A stretch of DNA of 64,000 bases from Streptomyces armeniacus (GCF_003355155.1 NZ_CP031320.1:5943367-6007366), one strand, 5' to 3'; counted from the stretch's first letter, positions 1-9,740 are shown. Notes: a model not told the origin generated them from the sequence alone. Made by a program: numbers and translations.

Positions 1-140
1 GTTCCGCCCCCTCTTGCGCCGCCCCTGTCCGGCGGGCGCCCTTGTATCGCCCTGTGTGGTCGCGTGGTCGCTCCCGGTGCGGGAACATCGTCCGGGGCGG
101 CACCTCCCTGGCCCGCCCGGCGGACGGAAGGCGGGCGGAC

Positions 141-377
141 ATGCGGACACGCGGCGTGCTGCTGCGGCGAGTTCGCCGCCTGGCGGGCGCTGCCGGCGCG
201 GTGGTCTGCGCGTACGCGGCGTGGCGGCTGGCCGTACGGCCGGACGCGTGCGGGCCGGTGGAGGCGGTGGTCGTGGCCGGCGGGTGGGGACTGAGCCTGC
301 TGCCGGTGCACGCCGTCGCGTACGGGGACGAGCGGCGCGGGCCGGGGCGTACGGACGGCGGCGGAGCCGTCCCGTAG
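141..377 (+). CDS. Small hypothetical membrane protein
   Basis: A 78-residue ORF starting at an ATG nine bases after a GGAAGG ribosome-binding site. Two hydrophobic stretches are visible, roughly residues 10-30 (Ala/Val-rich) and 40-60 (ending in SLLPVHAVAYG), so two membrane segments are likely, with an Arg-rich N-terminus suggesting an inside start. I do not recognise a family. It converges on the Nei-type glycosylase gene to its right. An upstream in-frame start at 42 exists but has no ribosome-binding site. Confidence 0.5.
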   Translation: MRTRGVLLRRVRRLAGAAGAVVCAYAAWRLAVRPDACGPVEAVVVAGGWGLSLLPVHAVAYGDERRGPGRTDGGGAVP

Positions 378-402
378 GGCGCGTGGGCCCGGCCTGTACG
401 GG

Positions 403-1191
403 TCAGGCGGCGGGCTGGCAGCGGGGGCACCAGTAGGCGATGCGCCGTTCGGCGGGCGGGCCCAGTTCGCCCAAGCGCACCGCCGTACCGCAGCGCAGAC
501 ACGGGCGGTGCTCGCGCCCGTACACCCACAGCGTGTTGCCCCGGCGCCGGTCGCCGGTGGTGTTGCGGGCGAGACGCGCTCTGTTGGCCTCCAGGAGCCG
601 CTGGGCGAGGGCGACGAGGCGTTCGGGCGCGCGGAGTTCACCGACGGGCGTCTCGGGCGGTACACGGGCGAGGAAGCAGAGCTCGGAGCGGTACACGTTG
701 CCGATCCCCGCCAGGTTGCGCTGGTCGAGCAGTGCCTCGCCGAGCGGCCGGGCGGGGTCGGCGAGGAGGCGGCGCAGCGCCTCGTCCGGGTCCCAGCCGG
801 GGCCGAGCAGGTCCGGGCCCAGATGGCCCACCACGCGGTCCTCCTCGGCCGTACGCAGCAGCTCGAGCACCGGGAGACGGTATCCGACGGCGGTGTGCCC
901 GGCCGTACCGAGCACTGCGCGCACCTGGTGCGCCGGACCGCCGCGCCAGCGCTCACGCGGTGCGTGCACCCGCCAGGAGCCGTCCATGCCGAGATGGGAG
1001 TGGAGGGTGATGCCGTCCTCGAAGCGGGCCAGCAGGTGCTTGCCGCGCGGGGTGACGTCCAGCACGCGGCGGCCCGTCAGGTCCTTGGTGGCGAGCTTCG
1101 GCACCCGCAGGTCGCTGCGGGTCAGCGGGGCACCGGCGAGCGCGGTGTGCAGCTCGTGCGCGGTGCGCCAGACCGTGTCTCCCTCGGGCAT
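403..1191 (-). CDS. nei: Fpg/Nei family DNA glycosylase, endonuclease VIII-like
   Basis: Base-excision-repair glycosylase/AP lyase expected to remove oxidised bases, mainly pyrimidines. The start was set at the ATG giving MPEGDT, because this family needs the Pro-Glu pair at mature positions 1-2 as nucleophile and acid; the longer reading that begins with MPHHGS would bury them. The 262-residue length is normal. The C-terminus carries a complete zinc finger: CLRCG near residue 230 and CPRCQ at the end. A helix-two-turn-helix region (LLDQRNLAGIGNVYRSE) precedes it and contains the conserved Asn-Val-Tyr segment. The MPEGDT start favours the Nei rather than the MutM (MPELPE) branch. It lies just downstream of the Lhr helicase on the same strand, a pairing seen in actinobacteria. 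Substrate range cannot be read from the sequence. Confidence 0.9.
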   Translation of the reverse strand: MPEGDTVWRTAHELHTALAGAPLTRSDLRVPKLATKDLTGRRVLDVTPRGKHLLARFEDGITLHSHLGMDGSWRVHAPRERWRGGPAHQVRAVLGTAGHTAVGYRLPVLELLRTAEEDRVVGHLGPDLLGPGWDPDEALRRLLADPARPLGEALLDQRNLAGIGNVYRSELCFLARVPPETPVGELRAPERLVALAQRLLEANRARLARNTTGDRRRGNTLWVYGREHRPCLRCGTAVRLGELGPPAERRIAYWCPRCQPAA

Positions 1192-1336
1192 GGACCCATG
1201 ATGCGGCACGTGCGGGACGCGGTGGGGCGTGGCCGCCGGTGCGGACGGGGGCTGCCGTACGAGCCCGTGAGCCGGGCCCGTACGGACGCGAGCGGGCCCG
1301 TATCCGTACCGGACGCGGGCCGTGCCCGTACGGCCG
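1192..1336. other. Intergenic spacer with CGTACGG-type repeats
   Basis: A 145-bp gap between the helicase and glycosylase genes containing several CCCGTACGGAC-like units, a sequence common between Streptomyces genes. No gene and no clear terminator are visible. The two genes may be cotranscribed. Confidence 0.4.
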
Positions 1337-4300
1337 TCACGCCCGTATCCGGAGGCCGCGCGGCGTCGCGTGGAAGCCCGCCGCCTCCAGCGCGGCGGCG
1401 TACGGGGCGGTGAGCGCGGGGACGCCGTTCATCCGCTCGACCGTGATGCCGCCGAGCGCCCCGTCCCGGGCGGCCTGGCCGAGCGCGTCGGCCGCCGCCT
1501 GCAGCATGGCGCCGCCGGCCGGATCCGGCTCGGTCTGCTGGCCCTCGGGCCAGGCGAGGAGCGTCTTGCCGCCCCGCTCCATGTACAGCACCAGGTGGCC
1601 GTCCACCAGCACCACCAGCGCGCCGGCTTTCCGGCCGGGCTTGTGCGCCGCGCCCGGCGGGGGCTCGGGCCAGGGGAGAGCGGCGCCGTACGCGTTCGCA
1701 GGGTCGGCGGCGGCCAGCACCACGGGGCGTGCGGCCGCGCCCTCGCCGCTCCGCGTGGGCGCTCCGGGCTCCCGCGCCTGGCTCACCGCACGCAGCCGGT
1801 CCACGGCGCCGTCCATCGCGAACTGCGCGGCGCCCAGCCCCTCGACCACGTAACCGCGGCGGGCCTGGCCGCTCTCCTCGAAGACCGCCAGCACCCGGTA
1901 CGCCGCGGCGAAGCCGCCCTCGACGCCCTCCGCCTGCACCGCGCCCCGGGTGACCACGCCGTGCCGGTCGAGCAGGGTGCGGGCCAGCGCGTGCGCGCGG
2001 TGCGTCGGATCGCTCTCCGGGGCGGGGAGCAGCGACCAGCGTCCGGCGACCGTCGGCGGCCCTGTACGGGAGGCCGCGGGGCGCCGCGTGGCGCCGGTCA
2101 GCGAGCCGTAACGGCCGCGCGGCACGGCCCGTTTGGCGCGGTGCGCCGTCGAGCCCGCGGTGCGGCCGGAGCCGAGGAGCGAACGGAGCGGCGCGACGGT
2201 GTCGTTGGTGAGCCGCCCCGACCAGGCCAGGTCCCAGACCGTGTCGGCGAGCTGCGGATCGGTGGCCTCCGGGTGCGTGGCGCAGACGTGGTCGGCGATC
2301 TGGCGGAAGAACAGGCCGTACCCACCGCGCAGCGCGTCCAGCACCGCCTCGTGCAGCGACGACAGCTCGAGCGGCAGCGGCGGTGCCAGCAGCAGCGGCG
2401 CCGTTTCGGCGAGATGCAGGGAGACCCAGCCGTCCTTGCCGGGCAGCGCACCGGCGCCCGCCCAGAGGACCTCGCCGGAGACGGTGAGCTGGTCGAGCAG
2501 CTCCGGTGCGTAGTGCCGTACGCGACCGGGCAGGACCAGCTTCTCCAGCGCGGAGGCCGGCACGGGCGCGCCCTGGAGCTGCTCGACGGCGCGCACCAGG
2601 CCGTCGACGCCTCGCAGGCTGCCCGTGTCCAGGTGCTGCCAGCGCGGCAGGAACGCGGCGAGCGCGGCGGGCGGCACCGGCTCCAGCTCCTCGCGCAGCG
2701 CGGCCAGCGAGCGGCGCCGCAGGCGGCGCAGCACAGCGGCGTCGCACCACTCCTGGGCGCTCCCGGAGGGATCGAACTCGCCCTGCACGAGACGGCCGTC
2801 CGCGGCGAGCCGGTGCAGCGCGCCGTCCGCGACGGCGGGCCCCAGGCCGAACCGGTCGGCCACGTCGGCCGAGGTGAACGGGCCGTGCGTGCGGGCGTAC
2901 CGCGCGAGCAGGTCGCCGAGCGGATCGGCCACCGGCTCGGTGAACGCCTCCGGGACGCCGACGGGCAGCGCGACGCCGAGCGCGTCCCGCAGCCTGCCCG
3001 CGTCCTCGATCGCCGCCCAGTGGTCCCGGGACGCGAACCGCACCCGGATCGCCCGGCGTGCGCCCTGCAACTCCCCGGCCCAGCCCGGCTCCGCGCCGCG
3101 CTCGGCCAACTCCTCGTCCGTGAGCGGGCCCAGGACGCGCAGCAGGTCGGCGACGCCCTCGACGTCCTTGACGCGCCGCTCCTGGGTGCGCCACTGCAGC
3201 TCGTCCGCCAGCCGCGCCAGCGCGTCGGCGTCCAGCAGCTCGCGCAGCTCGGCCCGGCCGAGCAGCTCGGCGAGCAACCGCGAGTCGAGGGAGAGGGCGG
3301 CGGCGCGGCGCTCGGCCAGCGGGGAGTCGCCCTCGTACAGATACTGCGCGACGTAACCGAACAGCAGCGAGCGGGCGAACGGCGACGGCTCGGGGGTGGT
3401 CACCTCGACCAGCCGGACCCGGCGCGCCTCGATGTCGCCCATCAGCTCGGTCAGGCCCGGCACGTCGAAGACGTCCTGCAGGCACTCGCGGACGGCCTCC
3501 AGCACGATCGGGAAGGAGCCGAACTCACTGGTCACCTCCAGCAGATGGGCCGCGCGCTGACGCTGCTGCCACAGCGGGGTGCGCTTGCCCGGACTGCGCC
3601 GGGGCAGCAGCAGCGCCCGCGCGGCGCACTCGCGGAAGCGGGCGGCGAACAGCGCCGAGCCGCCCACCTGGTCGGTGACGACCTGGTCGACCTCGCCCTT
3701 GTCGAGCAGCACGTCGGCGGCGCCTACGGGGGCCTGCTCCGTGTCGTACGAGGCGTCGCCGCCCGGCCCTTCGTCCAGCAGGTCGAGGCCCATCACGTCG
3801 GCGTCGGGCAGCCGCAGCACGATGCCGTCGTCCGCGTGCATGACCTGCGCGTCCAGGCCGTACTTCTCGGTGAGCCGGGCGCCCAGGGCGAGCGCCCACG
3901 GGGCGTGCACCTGCGCCCCGAACGGGGAGTGGACGACCACGCGCCAGTCGCCGAGCTCGTCGCGGAAGCGCTCGACGATGATCGTCCGGTCGTCCGGGAC
4001 ATGGCCGCAGGCGGCGCGCTGCTCGTCCAGATACGCCAGGGCGTTGCGCACGGCCAGCTCGTCCAGACCCGCCGCGGTGAGCCGGGCGCGGGCCGCCTCG
4101 GCGGGCAGGCCGCCGACCTCGCGGAGGAACGCGCCCAGCGCGCGGCCCAGTTCGAGCGGGCGGCCCAGCTGGTCGCCCTTCCAGAACGGCAGCCGGCCGG
4201 GCACCCCGGGCGCGGGGGTGACCAGGACGCGGTCCCGGGTGATGTCCTCGATCCGCCACGAGGTGGTGCCGAGGGTGAAGACGTCGCCGACCCGCGACTC

Positions 4301-6016
4301 GTACACCATCTCCTCGTCCAGCTCCCCGACGCGGCCGCCGCCCTTTTTCGGGTCGGCGCCGGCGAGGAAGACGCCGAACAGGCCCCGGTCCGGGATGGTG
4401 CCTCCCGAGGTGACCGCGAGCCGCTGCGCGCCGGGGCGGGCGGTGACCGAGTGCGCGACGCGGTCCCAGACGACGCGGGGGCGCAGCTCGGCGAAGGCGT
4501 CCGAGGGATACCGGCCGGCCAGCATGTCGAGCACCGACGTGTACGCCGACTCCGGGAGTGAGGAGAACGGCGCGGCGCGGCGTACGAGCGTGAGCAGCTC
4601 GTCGACGTCCCAGGTGTCCATGGCCGTCATGGCGACCAGCTGCTGCGCGAGCACGTCCAGCGGGTTGGCCGGGATGCGGAGGGCCTCGATGCCGCCTTCC
4701 TTCATCCGCTCGGTGACGACGGCGGCCTGGACGAGATCACCGCGGTACTTGGGGAAGACCACCCCGGCCGAGACCGCGCCGACCTGGTGCCCCGCGCGGC
4801 CCACGCGCTGCAGCCCGGAGGCCACCGAGGGCGGCGACTCGACCTGGATCACCAGGTCGACGGCGCCCATGTCGATGCCGAGCTCCAGGCTGGAGGTGGC
4901 GACGACGGACGGGAGCCGCCCGGCCTTCAGGTCCTCCTCGACCTGCGCGCGCTGCTCCTTCGAGACGGAGCCGTGGTGTGCGCGGGCGAGCAGCGGCGGC
5001 GCGCCCTTGGCGGCGCCCGCCTCGGCCATCAGCTCGGCGGGGGAGTGGTGCTCGGGGAGTGGCTCGCCGGTGGCGCGCTCGTACGCGATCTCGTTCAGTC
5101 TGTTGCACAACCGCTCGGCGAGCCGACGGGAGTTGGCGAAGACGATCGTGGAGCGGTGCGCCTGCACCAAATCCGCGATGCGCTCCTCGACCGACGGCCA
5201 GATGGACGGACGCTCGGCGGCGCCGCCCGCGCCCCCGGCGTCCGCCGCGGGAGAAGACCCCAGCTCGCCCATGTCCTCCACCGGCACGACCACCGAGAGG
5301 TCGAACTCCTTCCCCGATGGCGGCTGGACGACGGTCGCCTTCCGCTGCGGGGAGAGGAAACGGGCCACCTCGTCCACCGGACGCACGGTCGCGGACAGGC
5401 CGATACGGCGGGCCGGCCGGTCCAGCAGCTCGTCCAGCCGCTCCAGGGACAGCGCCAGATGCGCGCCCCGCTTGGTCCCGGCGACGGCGTGCACTTCGTC
5501 GAGGATGACCGTCTCCACGCCGGTCAGCGCCTCCCGCGCGGACGAGGTGAGCATCAGGAACAGCGACTCGGGGGTGGTGATCAGGATGTCCGGCGGGCGG
5601 CGCGCGATCGATCTGCGCTCGGTCGCCGGGGTGTCCCCGGAGCGGATCGCGACCTGGATCTCCGGCTCCGGCAGCCCCAGCCGCACCGACTCCTGCCGGA
5701 TGCCGGTCAGCGGGCTGCGCAGATTCCGCTCGACGTCGACGGCCAGGGCCTTCAGGGGCGATACGTACAGCACGCGGCAGCGCTTCAGCCGGTCCGCGGG
5801 CGGCGGCACGGACGCCAGCCGGTCCAGCGACGCCAGGAACGCGGCCAGCGTCTTGCCCGACCCGGTCGGCGCGACCACCAGCGCGTCCGACTCCTCGGCC
5901 AGCGCCCGCCAGGCGCCCTCCTGCGCGGACGTGGGCGCGTGGAACGCCCCCGTGAACCACGCACGGGTCGCGGGGGAGAACACGTCCAGCACCGAGCCGG
6001 TCTTTCGCTGCGCCAT
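1337..6016 (-). CDS. lhr: Lhr-family DExH helicase, long form
   Basis: Large ATP-dependent superfamily-2 helicase of 1,559 residues, the size of full-length Lhr proteins (about 1,500). Helicase motifs are intact: TGSGKT at residues 51-56, DEVH at about 173-176, SAT at about 208-210 and QRVGRAGH near residue 400. After the RecA-like domains come the winged-helix and Lhr-core regions and a long Lhr C-terminal region, which in characterised homologues helps oligomerisation. The start is the ATG of MAQRKTGS; an upstream in-frame extension reads through the divergent AraC gene and was rejected. Lhr proteins unwind RNA:DNA hybrids and act in DNA repair; the adjacent Nei-type glycosylase downstream on the same strand fits that. 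It is divergent from the AraC regulator with only 45 bp between starts. Confidence 0.93.
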   Translation of the reverse strand: MAQRKTGSVLDVFSPATRAWFTGAFHAPTSAQEGAWRALAEESDALVVAPTGSGKTLAAFLASLDRLASVPPPADRLKRCRVLYVSPLKALAVDVERNLRSPLTGIRQESVRLGLPEPEIQVAIRSGDTPATERRSIARRPPDILITTPESLFLMLTSSAREALTGVETVILDEVHAVAGTKRGAHLALSLERLDELLDRPARRIGLSATVRPVDEVARFLSPQRKATVVQPPSGKEFDLSVVVPVEDMGELGSSPAADAGGAGGAAERPSIWPSVEERIADLVQAHRSTIVFANSRRLAERLCNRLNEIAYERATGEPLPEHHSPAELMAEAGAAKGAPPLLARAHHGSVSKEQRAQVEEDLKAGRLPSVVATSSLELGIDMGAVDLVIQVESPPSVASGLQRVGRAGHQVGAVSAGVVFPKYRGDLVQAAVVTERMKEGGIEALRIPANPLDVLAQQLVAMTAMDTWDVDELLTLVRRAAPFSSLPESAYTSVLDMLAGRYPSDAFAELRPRVVWDRVAHSVTARPGAQRLAVTSGGTIPDRGLFGVFLAGADPKKGGGRVGELDEEMVYESRVGDVFTLGTTSWRIEDITRDRVLVTPAPGVPGRLPFWKGDQLGRPLELGRALGAFLREVGGLPAEAARARLTAAGLDELAVRNALAYLDEQRAACGHVPDDRTIIVERFRDELGDWRVVVHSPFGAQVHAPWALALGARLTEKYGLDAQVMHADDGIVLRLPDADVMGLDLLDEGPGGDASYDTEQAPVGAADVLLDKGEVDQVVTDQVGGSALFAARFRECAARALLLPRRSPGKRTPLWQQRQRAAHLLEVTSEFGSFPIVLEAVRECLQDVFDVPGLTELMGDIEARRVRLVEVTTPEPSPFARSLLFGYVAQYLYEGDSPLAERRAAALSLDSRLLAELLGRAELRELLDADALARLADELQWRTQERRVKDVEGVADLLRVLGPLTDEELAERGAEPGWAGELQGARRAIRVRFASRDHWAAIEDAGRLRDALGVALPVGVPEAFTEPVADPLGDLLARYARTHGPFTSADVADRFGLGPAVADGALHRLAADGRLVQGEFDPSGSAQEWCDAAVLRRLRRRSLAALREELEPVPPAALAAFLPRWQHLDTGSLRGVDGLVRAVEQLQGAPVPASALEKLVLPGRVRHYAPELLDQLTVSGEVLWAGAGALPGKDGWVSLHLAETAPLLLAPPLPLELSSLHEAVLDALRGGYGLFFRQIADHVCATHPEATDPQLADTVWDLAWSGRLTNDTVAPLRSLLGSGRTAGSTAHRAKRAVPRGRYGSLTGATRRPAASRTGPPTVAGRWSLLPAPESDPTHRAHALARTLLDRHGVVTRGAVQAEGVEGGFAAAYRVLAVFEESGQARRGYVVEGLGAAQFAMDGAVDRLRAVSQAREPGAPTRSGEGAAARPVVLAAADPANAYGAALPWPEPPPGAAHKPGRKAGALVVLVDGHLVLYMERGGKTLLAWPEGQQTEPDPAGGAMLQAAADALGQAARDGALGGITVERMNGVPALTAPYAAALEAAGFHATPRGLRIRA

Positions 6017-6061
6017 GACCCCATCGTGCACCCCGGCACTGACAGCGCCGAGAATGGAGCC

Positions 6062-6892
6062 GTGAGCAGCGGGGAGTGGGCACGGCACTGGCAGTACGAG
6101 CGGCTGCCGGGGCTCGACCTGCTGCGCGCGCACTACGTACGGCAGACCTTCCCGCGGCACGCGCACGACGGCTACGTCTTCGGCGCGGTCTCCGCGGGCA
6201 TCCAGGTCGTCGGGATGCCGTACGGCACGGAGCGGGTCAGCGCGGGACAGGTCGTCATGATCAACCCGGAGGTGCCGCACACGTCGCACGCGGGTGTGCC
6301 GGAGGGCTGGGCGTACGCCACGCTCTACGCCGACTCCCGCACCATCGCGGACATCGCCGCCGAGACCACCGTGCTGCGCGGCACGGCCGGGTTCGCGGAC
6401 ACGGTCGCCGACGACGCGCGCTCCGCACGCCTCCTGACGGAGGTGCACCGGGCCGCGGAGGAGGGGAACGCGCTGGCCGCCGACAGCCTGTTCCGCGTCG
6501 CCATCGCGCGGCTGCTGCGCGGGCACGGCGGGCCGCTGCCGGAGCGCGAGATCAGTACGGCGGGCGCGCGCAACGCCGTACGCGCCCGCGCGATCCTCGA
6601 GGCGCGGATGTCCGATCCGCCGACCCTGGAGCAGCTCGCCGGGGAGCTGGGCGGGAGCCCGTTCTCGCTGCTGCGGGCGTTCCGGGAGCGGTACGGCATG
6701 CCGCCGCACACGTGGCTCACCGACGCGCGGGTGCGCAGGGCGCGGGGGCTGCTGGAGGCCGGGACGCCGCCCGCCGAGGTGGCCACCGCCGTCGGCTTCA
6801 CCGACCAGCCGCACCTGGGGCGGCACTTCCGCCGGATCGTCGGCGTCCCGCCCGCCGCCTACCAGCGGGAGCGGCGGGGCACGGCGGCGTAG
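6062..6892 (+). CDS. AraC family transcriptional regulator
   Basis: A 276-residue regulator starting at a GTG. The N-terminal half has a cupin-like AraC ligand-binding pattern (FPRHAHDGYVFG near residues 35-46, then MINPEVPHTSHA). The C-terminal hundred residues form two helix-turn-helix units (LEQLAGELGGSPFSLLRAF and PPAEVATAVGFTDQPHLGRHF). It lies directly upstream of azlC-azlD on the same strand with a 92-bp gap, so it most likely controls those amino-acid exporter genes; AraC-AzlC neighbours are common. The ligand is unknown. Confidence 0.88.
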   Translation: MSSGEWARHWQYERLPGLDLLRAHYVRQTFPRHAHDGYVFGAVSAGIQVVGMPYGTERVSAGQVVMINPEVPHTSHAGVPEGWAYATLYADSRTIADIAAETTVLRGTAGFADTVADDARSARLLTEVHRAAEEGNALAADSLFRVAIARLLRGHGGPLPEREISTAGARNAVRARAILEARMSDPPTLEQLAGELGGSPFSLLRAFRERYGMPPHTWLTDARVRRARGLLEAGTPPAEVATAVGFTDQPHLGRHFRRIVGVPPAAYQRERRGTAA

Positions 6893-6984
6893 GGGCGGTC
6901 GCGCAGTCGCGGGGGCGTACGGGAGCGTGCCGGGGCGCAAAAACGTACAAGACCGCCGGCCGCTCCGCCGCCTAGCGTCGGACC

Positions 6985-7815
6985 GTGCCAGAGCAGCCAG
7001 AACACACGGAACAGACAGAGCAGCCAGAACAGTCAGAGACATCCCGGGACGACCGTGCCGTCGTACGCGACGCCCTGGGCGTCGGCGTCGCCGTCGGCCT
7101 GTCCGGCTTCGCCTTCGGTGTGACGGCGGCCGGTGCCGGACTCAGCCTGCCGCAGACCTGTGCGCTCAGCCTGCTGGTCTTCACCGGCGCGTCCCAGTTC
7201 GCGCTGGTCGGGGCGATCGCGGCGGGCGGAGGCCCGTTCGCGGCCGCGGCCGGCGCCTTCTTCCTCGGCGTACGGAACGCCTTCTACGGGCTCCGGCTGT
7301 CGTCGTTGCTGCGGCTGCCGCGCGGGCTGCGTCCGTTCGCCGCACACTGGGTGATCGACGAGACGGCCGTGGTCGCGCTCGCACAGGGCGACAGGCGCGC
7401 CGCGCGCATCGGCTTCACCGTCGCGGGCGCCACCCTGTACGTGCTGTGGAACCTCACCACCCTCGCGGGCGCCCTCGGCGCCTCCGCGCTGGGCGACACG
7501 GGCGCGTGGGGGCTGGACGCGGCCGGGCCCGCGGTGTTCCTCGCACTGCTCGCGCCCATGCTGCGTACGTCCGCGGAACGCGCCACCGCAGGGCTCGCGG
7601 TGGTGCTGGGCCTGGCGTTCCTGCCGGTGCTGCCCGCGGGCGTGCCCGTGCTGCTCGCGGCGCTCGCCGCCCCCGCCGTACTGCTGCTGCACGGCCGCAC
7701 CGCGCACCGTACGGAGGACGATGCCGCGGAAAACGCCTCCGTACGGAGGCGCGAGGTGCGCGAAGGGCGCGCAGAGACCTCAGCCGAACCGAGCGGAACG
7801 GAGAACGGCCGGTGA
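6985..7815 (+). CDS. azlC: AzlC family branched-chain amino acid exporter, large subunit
   Basis: A 276-residue polytopic membrane protein matching AzlC: conserved GLSGFAFGVTAAGAGLS and the FTGASQFALVGAIAAGG segment, then FFLGVRNAFYGLRLS. AzlC and AzlD form a proton-driven exporter for branched-chain or similar amino acids. The N-terminus is odd: a run of Glu/Gln-rich near-repeats (PEQPEHTEQTEQPEQSE) encoded by an imperfect DNA repeat (6989-7004 and 7016-7031). The real start may be later, although the GTG at 6985 is the only good start before the core. The C-terminal tail (last 40 residues) is polar. The stop overlaps the azlD start, implying coupled translation. Confidence 0.9.
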   Translation: MPEQPEHTEQTEQPEQSETSRDDRAVVRDALGVGVAVGLSGFAFGVTAAGAGLSLPQTCALSLLVFTGASQFALVGAIAAGGGPFAAAAGAFFLGVRNAFYGLRLSSLLRLPRGLRPFAAHWVIDETAVVALAQGDRRAARIGFTVAGATLYVLWNLTTLAGALGASALGDTGAWGLDAAGPAVFLALLAPMLRTSAERATAGLAVVLGLAFLPVLPAGVPVLLAALAAPAVLLLHGRTAHRTEDDAAENASVRRREVREGRAETSAEPSGTENGR

Positions 7816-8126
7816 CCCCGACAGAGATCTGGATCGCGATCGCGGTAACCGCTGCCGGCTGCTACCTGGTCAAGCTGCTCGGTCTCGCCGTGCCGGCCGG
7901 CGCGCTCGAGCGCCCCGCGGTCAGGCGGCTGGCGGCGCTGCTGCCGGTGGCGCTGCTCGCGGCGCTGACCGCGCAGCAGACGTTCAGCGACGGCACCGCC
8001 CTGGTGCTCGACGCGCGTGCGGCCGGGCTGGCGGCGGCCGCCGTCGCACTGCTGCTGCGTGCGCCGTTCCTGCTCGTCGTCGGGGTGGCCGTGCTCGCCA
8101 CCGCGGCCGTACGGGCGCTGGCCTGA
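7812..8126 (+). CDS. azlD: AzlD family amino acid exporter, small subunit
   Basis: A 104-residue protein with four hydrophobic segments, typical of AzlD. It starts at a GTG overlapping the azlC stop by four bases (GTGA), a standard coupled pair. The polar loop ALERPAVRRLAALLPVALLAALTAQQ is typical of the family. Together with AzlC it should export branched-chain amino acids or analogues across the cytoplasmic membrane. Confidence 0.9.
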   Translation: MTPTEIWIAIAVTAAGCYLVKLLGLAVPAGALERPAVRRLAALLPVALLAALTAQQTFSDGTALVLDARAAGLAAAAVALLLRAPFLLVVGVAVLATAAVRALA

Positions 8127-8182
8127 CGCCCGCCCGAGGACGCCGGGGCGGGGGACCGGCGGTGGCACGGGATACTGAACGC

Positions 8183-8377
8183 ATGCGGTTGACGGTTTTC
8201 TGGCAGCGGATGGCGGATCACTTCGGCGAGGCGTACGCGGACTCGTTCGCCCGGGACCACGTGATGTCCGCGCTGGGCGGCCGTACGGTACGCGAGGCGC
8301 TCGACGCCGGGTGGCCGGCGAAGGACGTGTGGCGTGTGGTGTGCGACGTGATGGATGTCCCTGCCCACAAGAGGTGA
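8183..8377 (+). CDS. DUF3046 family protein
   Basis: A 64-residue protein starting MRLTVFWQRMADHFG and containing DHVMSALGGRTVREALDAG and WRVVCDVMDVP, which I recognise as the DUF3046 pattern. This family is actinobacterial and is usually found next to recA, as here. The function is unknown. The next gene begins 43 bp downstream. Confidence 0.85.
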   Translation: MRLTVFWQRMADHFGEAYADSFARDHVMSALGGRTVREALDAGWPAKDVWRVVCDVMDVPAHKR

Positions 8378-8420
8378 GCCGTTAACCGCCACCTTTGCCC
8401 GCATACGGGACAATCCCCGG

Positions 8421-9608
8421 GTGCCAGCGACAGCGGAAGGGACGGGCGCGGGCGGAGCGGACGACTCCGTACCGCCGCCGGAGCGGCCCGCCGGCCGCGA
8501 CCGGATGCCGGGCTGGCTGCCCCGTGCCATGATGCTCGCGCTCGCGCTCCTGGGGTGCTTCCAGCTGGCGGGCTGGGCCTTCGACCGGCTGGTCGGGCTG
8601 CTGCTCAACGTGCTGATCGCGTTCTTCCTCGCGCTCGCCATGGAGCCCGCCGTCGACTGGCTGGCCGCGCGCGGGATGCGCCGGGGCCTCGCCACGGCGC
8701 TGGTGTTCCTCAGTGTGGTGGCGGCGGTGGCCGGCTTCTTCGCGGCGCTCGGCTCCGTCCTGGCCGACCAGATCACGCTCATCATCGAGAACCTGCCGTC
8801 CTACGTGGACGACGTCGTGCACTGGATCAACGGCACGTTCCACACCAATCTCAGTTCCGGGAAGCTCCAGTCCGGGGTGCTGCACTCCGACTGGGTGCGG
8901 GAGTACCTGCAGCAGAACGCGGGCAGCGTCTGGGGGCTCTCGGCCACCGTCCTGGGTGGGGTCTTCCAGCTGCTGTCGGTGTTCCTTTTCGCCTTCTACT
9001 TCACCGCGGACGGGCCGCGCCTGCGCCGCGCCCTGTGCTCGGTGCTGCCGCCCGCGCGGCAGGCCGAGGTGCTGCGGGCCTGGGAGATCGCGGTGGCGAA
9101 GACGGGCGGCTACATCTATTCGCGCGGGCTGATGGCGCTGGTCTCAGGGCTGTCCCACTACGTGTTCCTGGAGCTGCTCGGGGTGCCGTACGCCCCGGCG
9201 CTGGCGATCTGGGTGGGCGTGGTCTCGCAGTTCGTGCCCACCGTCGGTACGTATCTCGCGGGCGCGCTGCCGGTGCTGCTGGCGTTCACGGTGGACCCCT
9301 GGTCGGCGGTGTGGGTGATCTGCTTCGTGGTGCTCTACCAGCAGTTCGAGAACTACATGCTGCAGCCCCGTATCACCGCGATGACGGTGGACATCCACCC
9401 GGCGGTGGCCTTCGGCTCGGTCGTCGCGGGCACCGCGCTGATGGGGGTGGTGGGCGCGCTGATCGCGGTGCCGGCGACGGCGACGCTCCAGGGTTTCCTC
9501 GGCGCGTACGTGAAGCGTTACGACGTCACGGACCCGCGCGTGCACGGCCGTCCGAGGCGGTCCCGGCGCACGCCGGGACGTCTGTGGAAGCGCCGGAACT
9601 CCTCCTGA
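8421..9608 (+). CDS. AI-2E family transporter (PerM-like permease)
   Basis: A 395-residue polytopic membrane protein with the layout of the AI-2E/PerM family: paired N-terminal membrane segments (residues about 35-65 and 85-115), a periplasmic-type helical region ([16 protein letters not shown]), and a C-terminal bundle with [20 protein letters not shown] and the family signature-like [13 protein letters not shown]. Family members export autoinducer-2 or act as cation/proton antiporters; the substrate here is unknown. Start uncertain: GTG at 8421 was chosen because the longer reading from 8355 overlaps the DUF3046 gene; an internal ATG at 8505 is a later option. Confidence 0.88.
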   Translation: MPATAEGTGAGGADDSVPPPERPAGRDRMPGWLPRAMMLALALLGCFQLAGWAFDRLVGLLLNVLIAFFLALAMEPAVDWLAARGMRRGLATALVFLSVVAAVAGFFAALGSVLADQITLIIENLPSYVDDVVHWINGTFHTNLSSGKLQSGVLHSDWVREYLQQNAGSVWGLSATVLGGVFQLLSVFLFAFYFTADGPRLRRALCSVLPPARQAEVLRAWEIAVAKTGGYIYSRGLMALVSGLSHYVFLELLGVPYAPALAIWVGVVSQFVPTVGTYLAGALPVLLAFTVDPWSAVWVICFVVLYQQFENYMLQPRITAMTVDIHPAVAFGSVVAGTALMGVVGALIAVPATATLQGFLGAYVKRYDVTDPRVHGRPRRSRRTPGRLWKRRNSS

Positions 9609-9648
9609 ACTCGGCGTTCTTGACTTTTCCACAGGTTTCAGGGGTCAC

Positions 9649-9674
9649 TTGACACGAAAATCGAACAGCCATTC
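9649..9674 (+). promoter_or_regulatory. recA promoter with LexA (SOS) box
   Basis: TTGACA at 9649-9654 is a good -35 element. A GAACAGCCATTC sequence at 9663-9674 differs at one base from the GAACATCCATTC SOS box reported upstream of Streptomyces recA, and lies where LexA would block the promoter. The -10 element is not clear. Confidence 0.6.
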
Positions 9675-9717
9675 TTATAGAGGTGCCGGGGCGGTACGGA
9701 GCGAAGGTCCGGGCCGA

Positions 9718-9740
9718 TTGTCAGTGGCAGGCGCTAGCGT
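9718..9740 (+). promoter_or_regulatory. LexA-independent recA promoter (RecA-NDp / PafBC type)
   Basis: TTGTCAGTGGC, six bases, then TAGCGT matches the actinobacterial RecA-NDp promoter motif, which the PafBC regulator recognises in mycobacteria. It lies 47 bp before the recA start, so recA should have both SOS-dependent and LexA-independent induction. Confidence 0.8.

Noticed and set aside
1122..4561. Very long frames overlapping the lhr gene (787 and 1,079 codons)
   Set aside because: Shadow frames of a GC-rich gene; Arg/Ala/Gly-rich composition and no domain, while the lhr frame has all helicase motifs.
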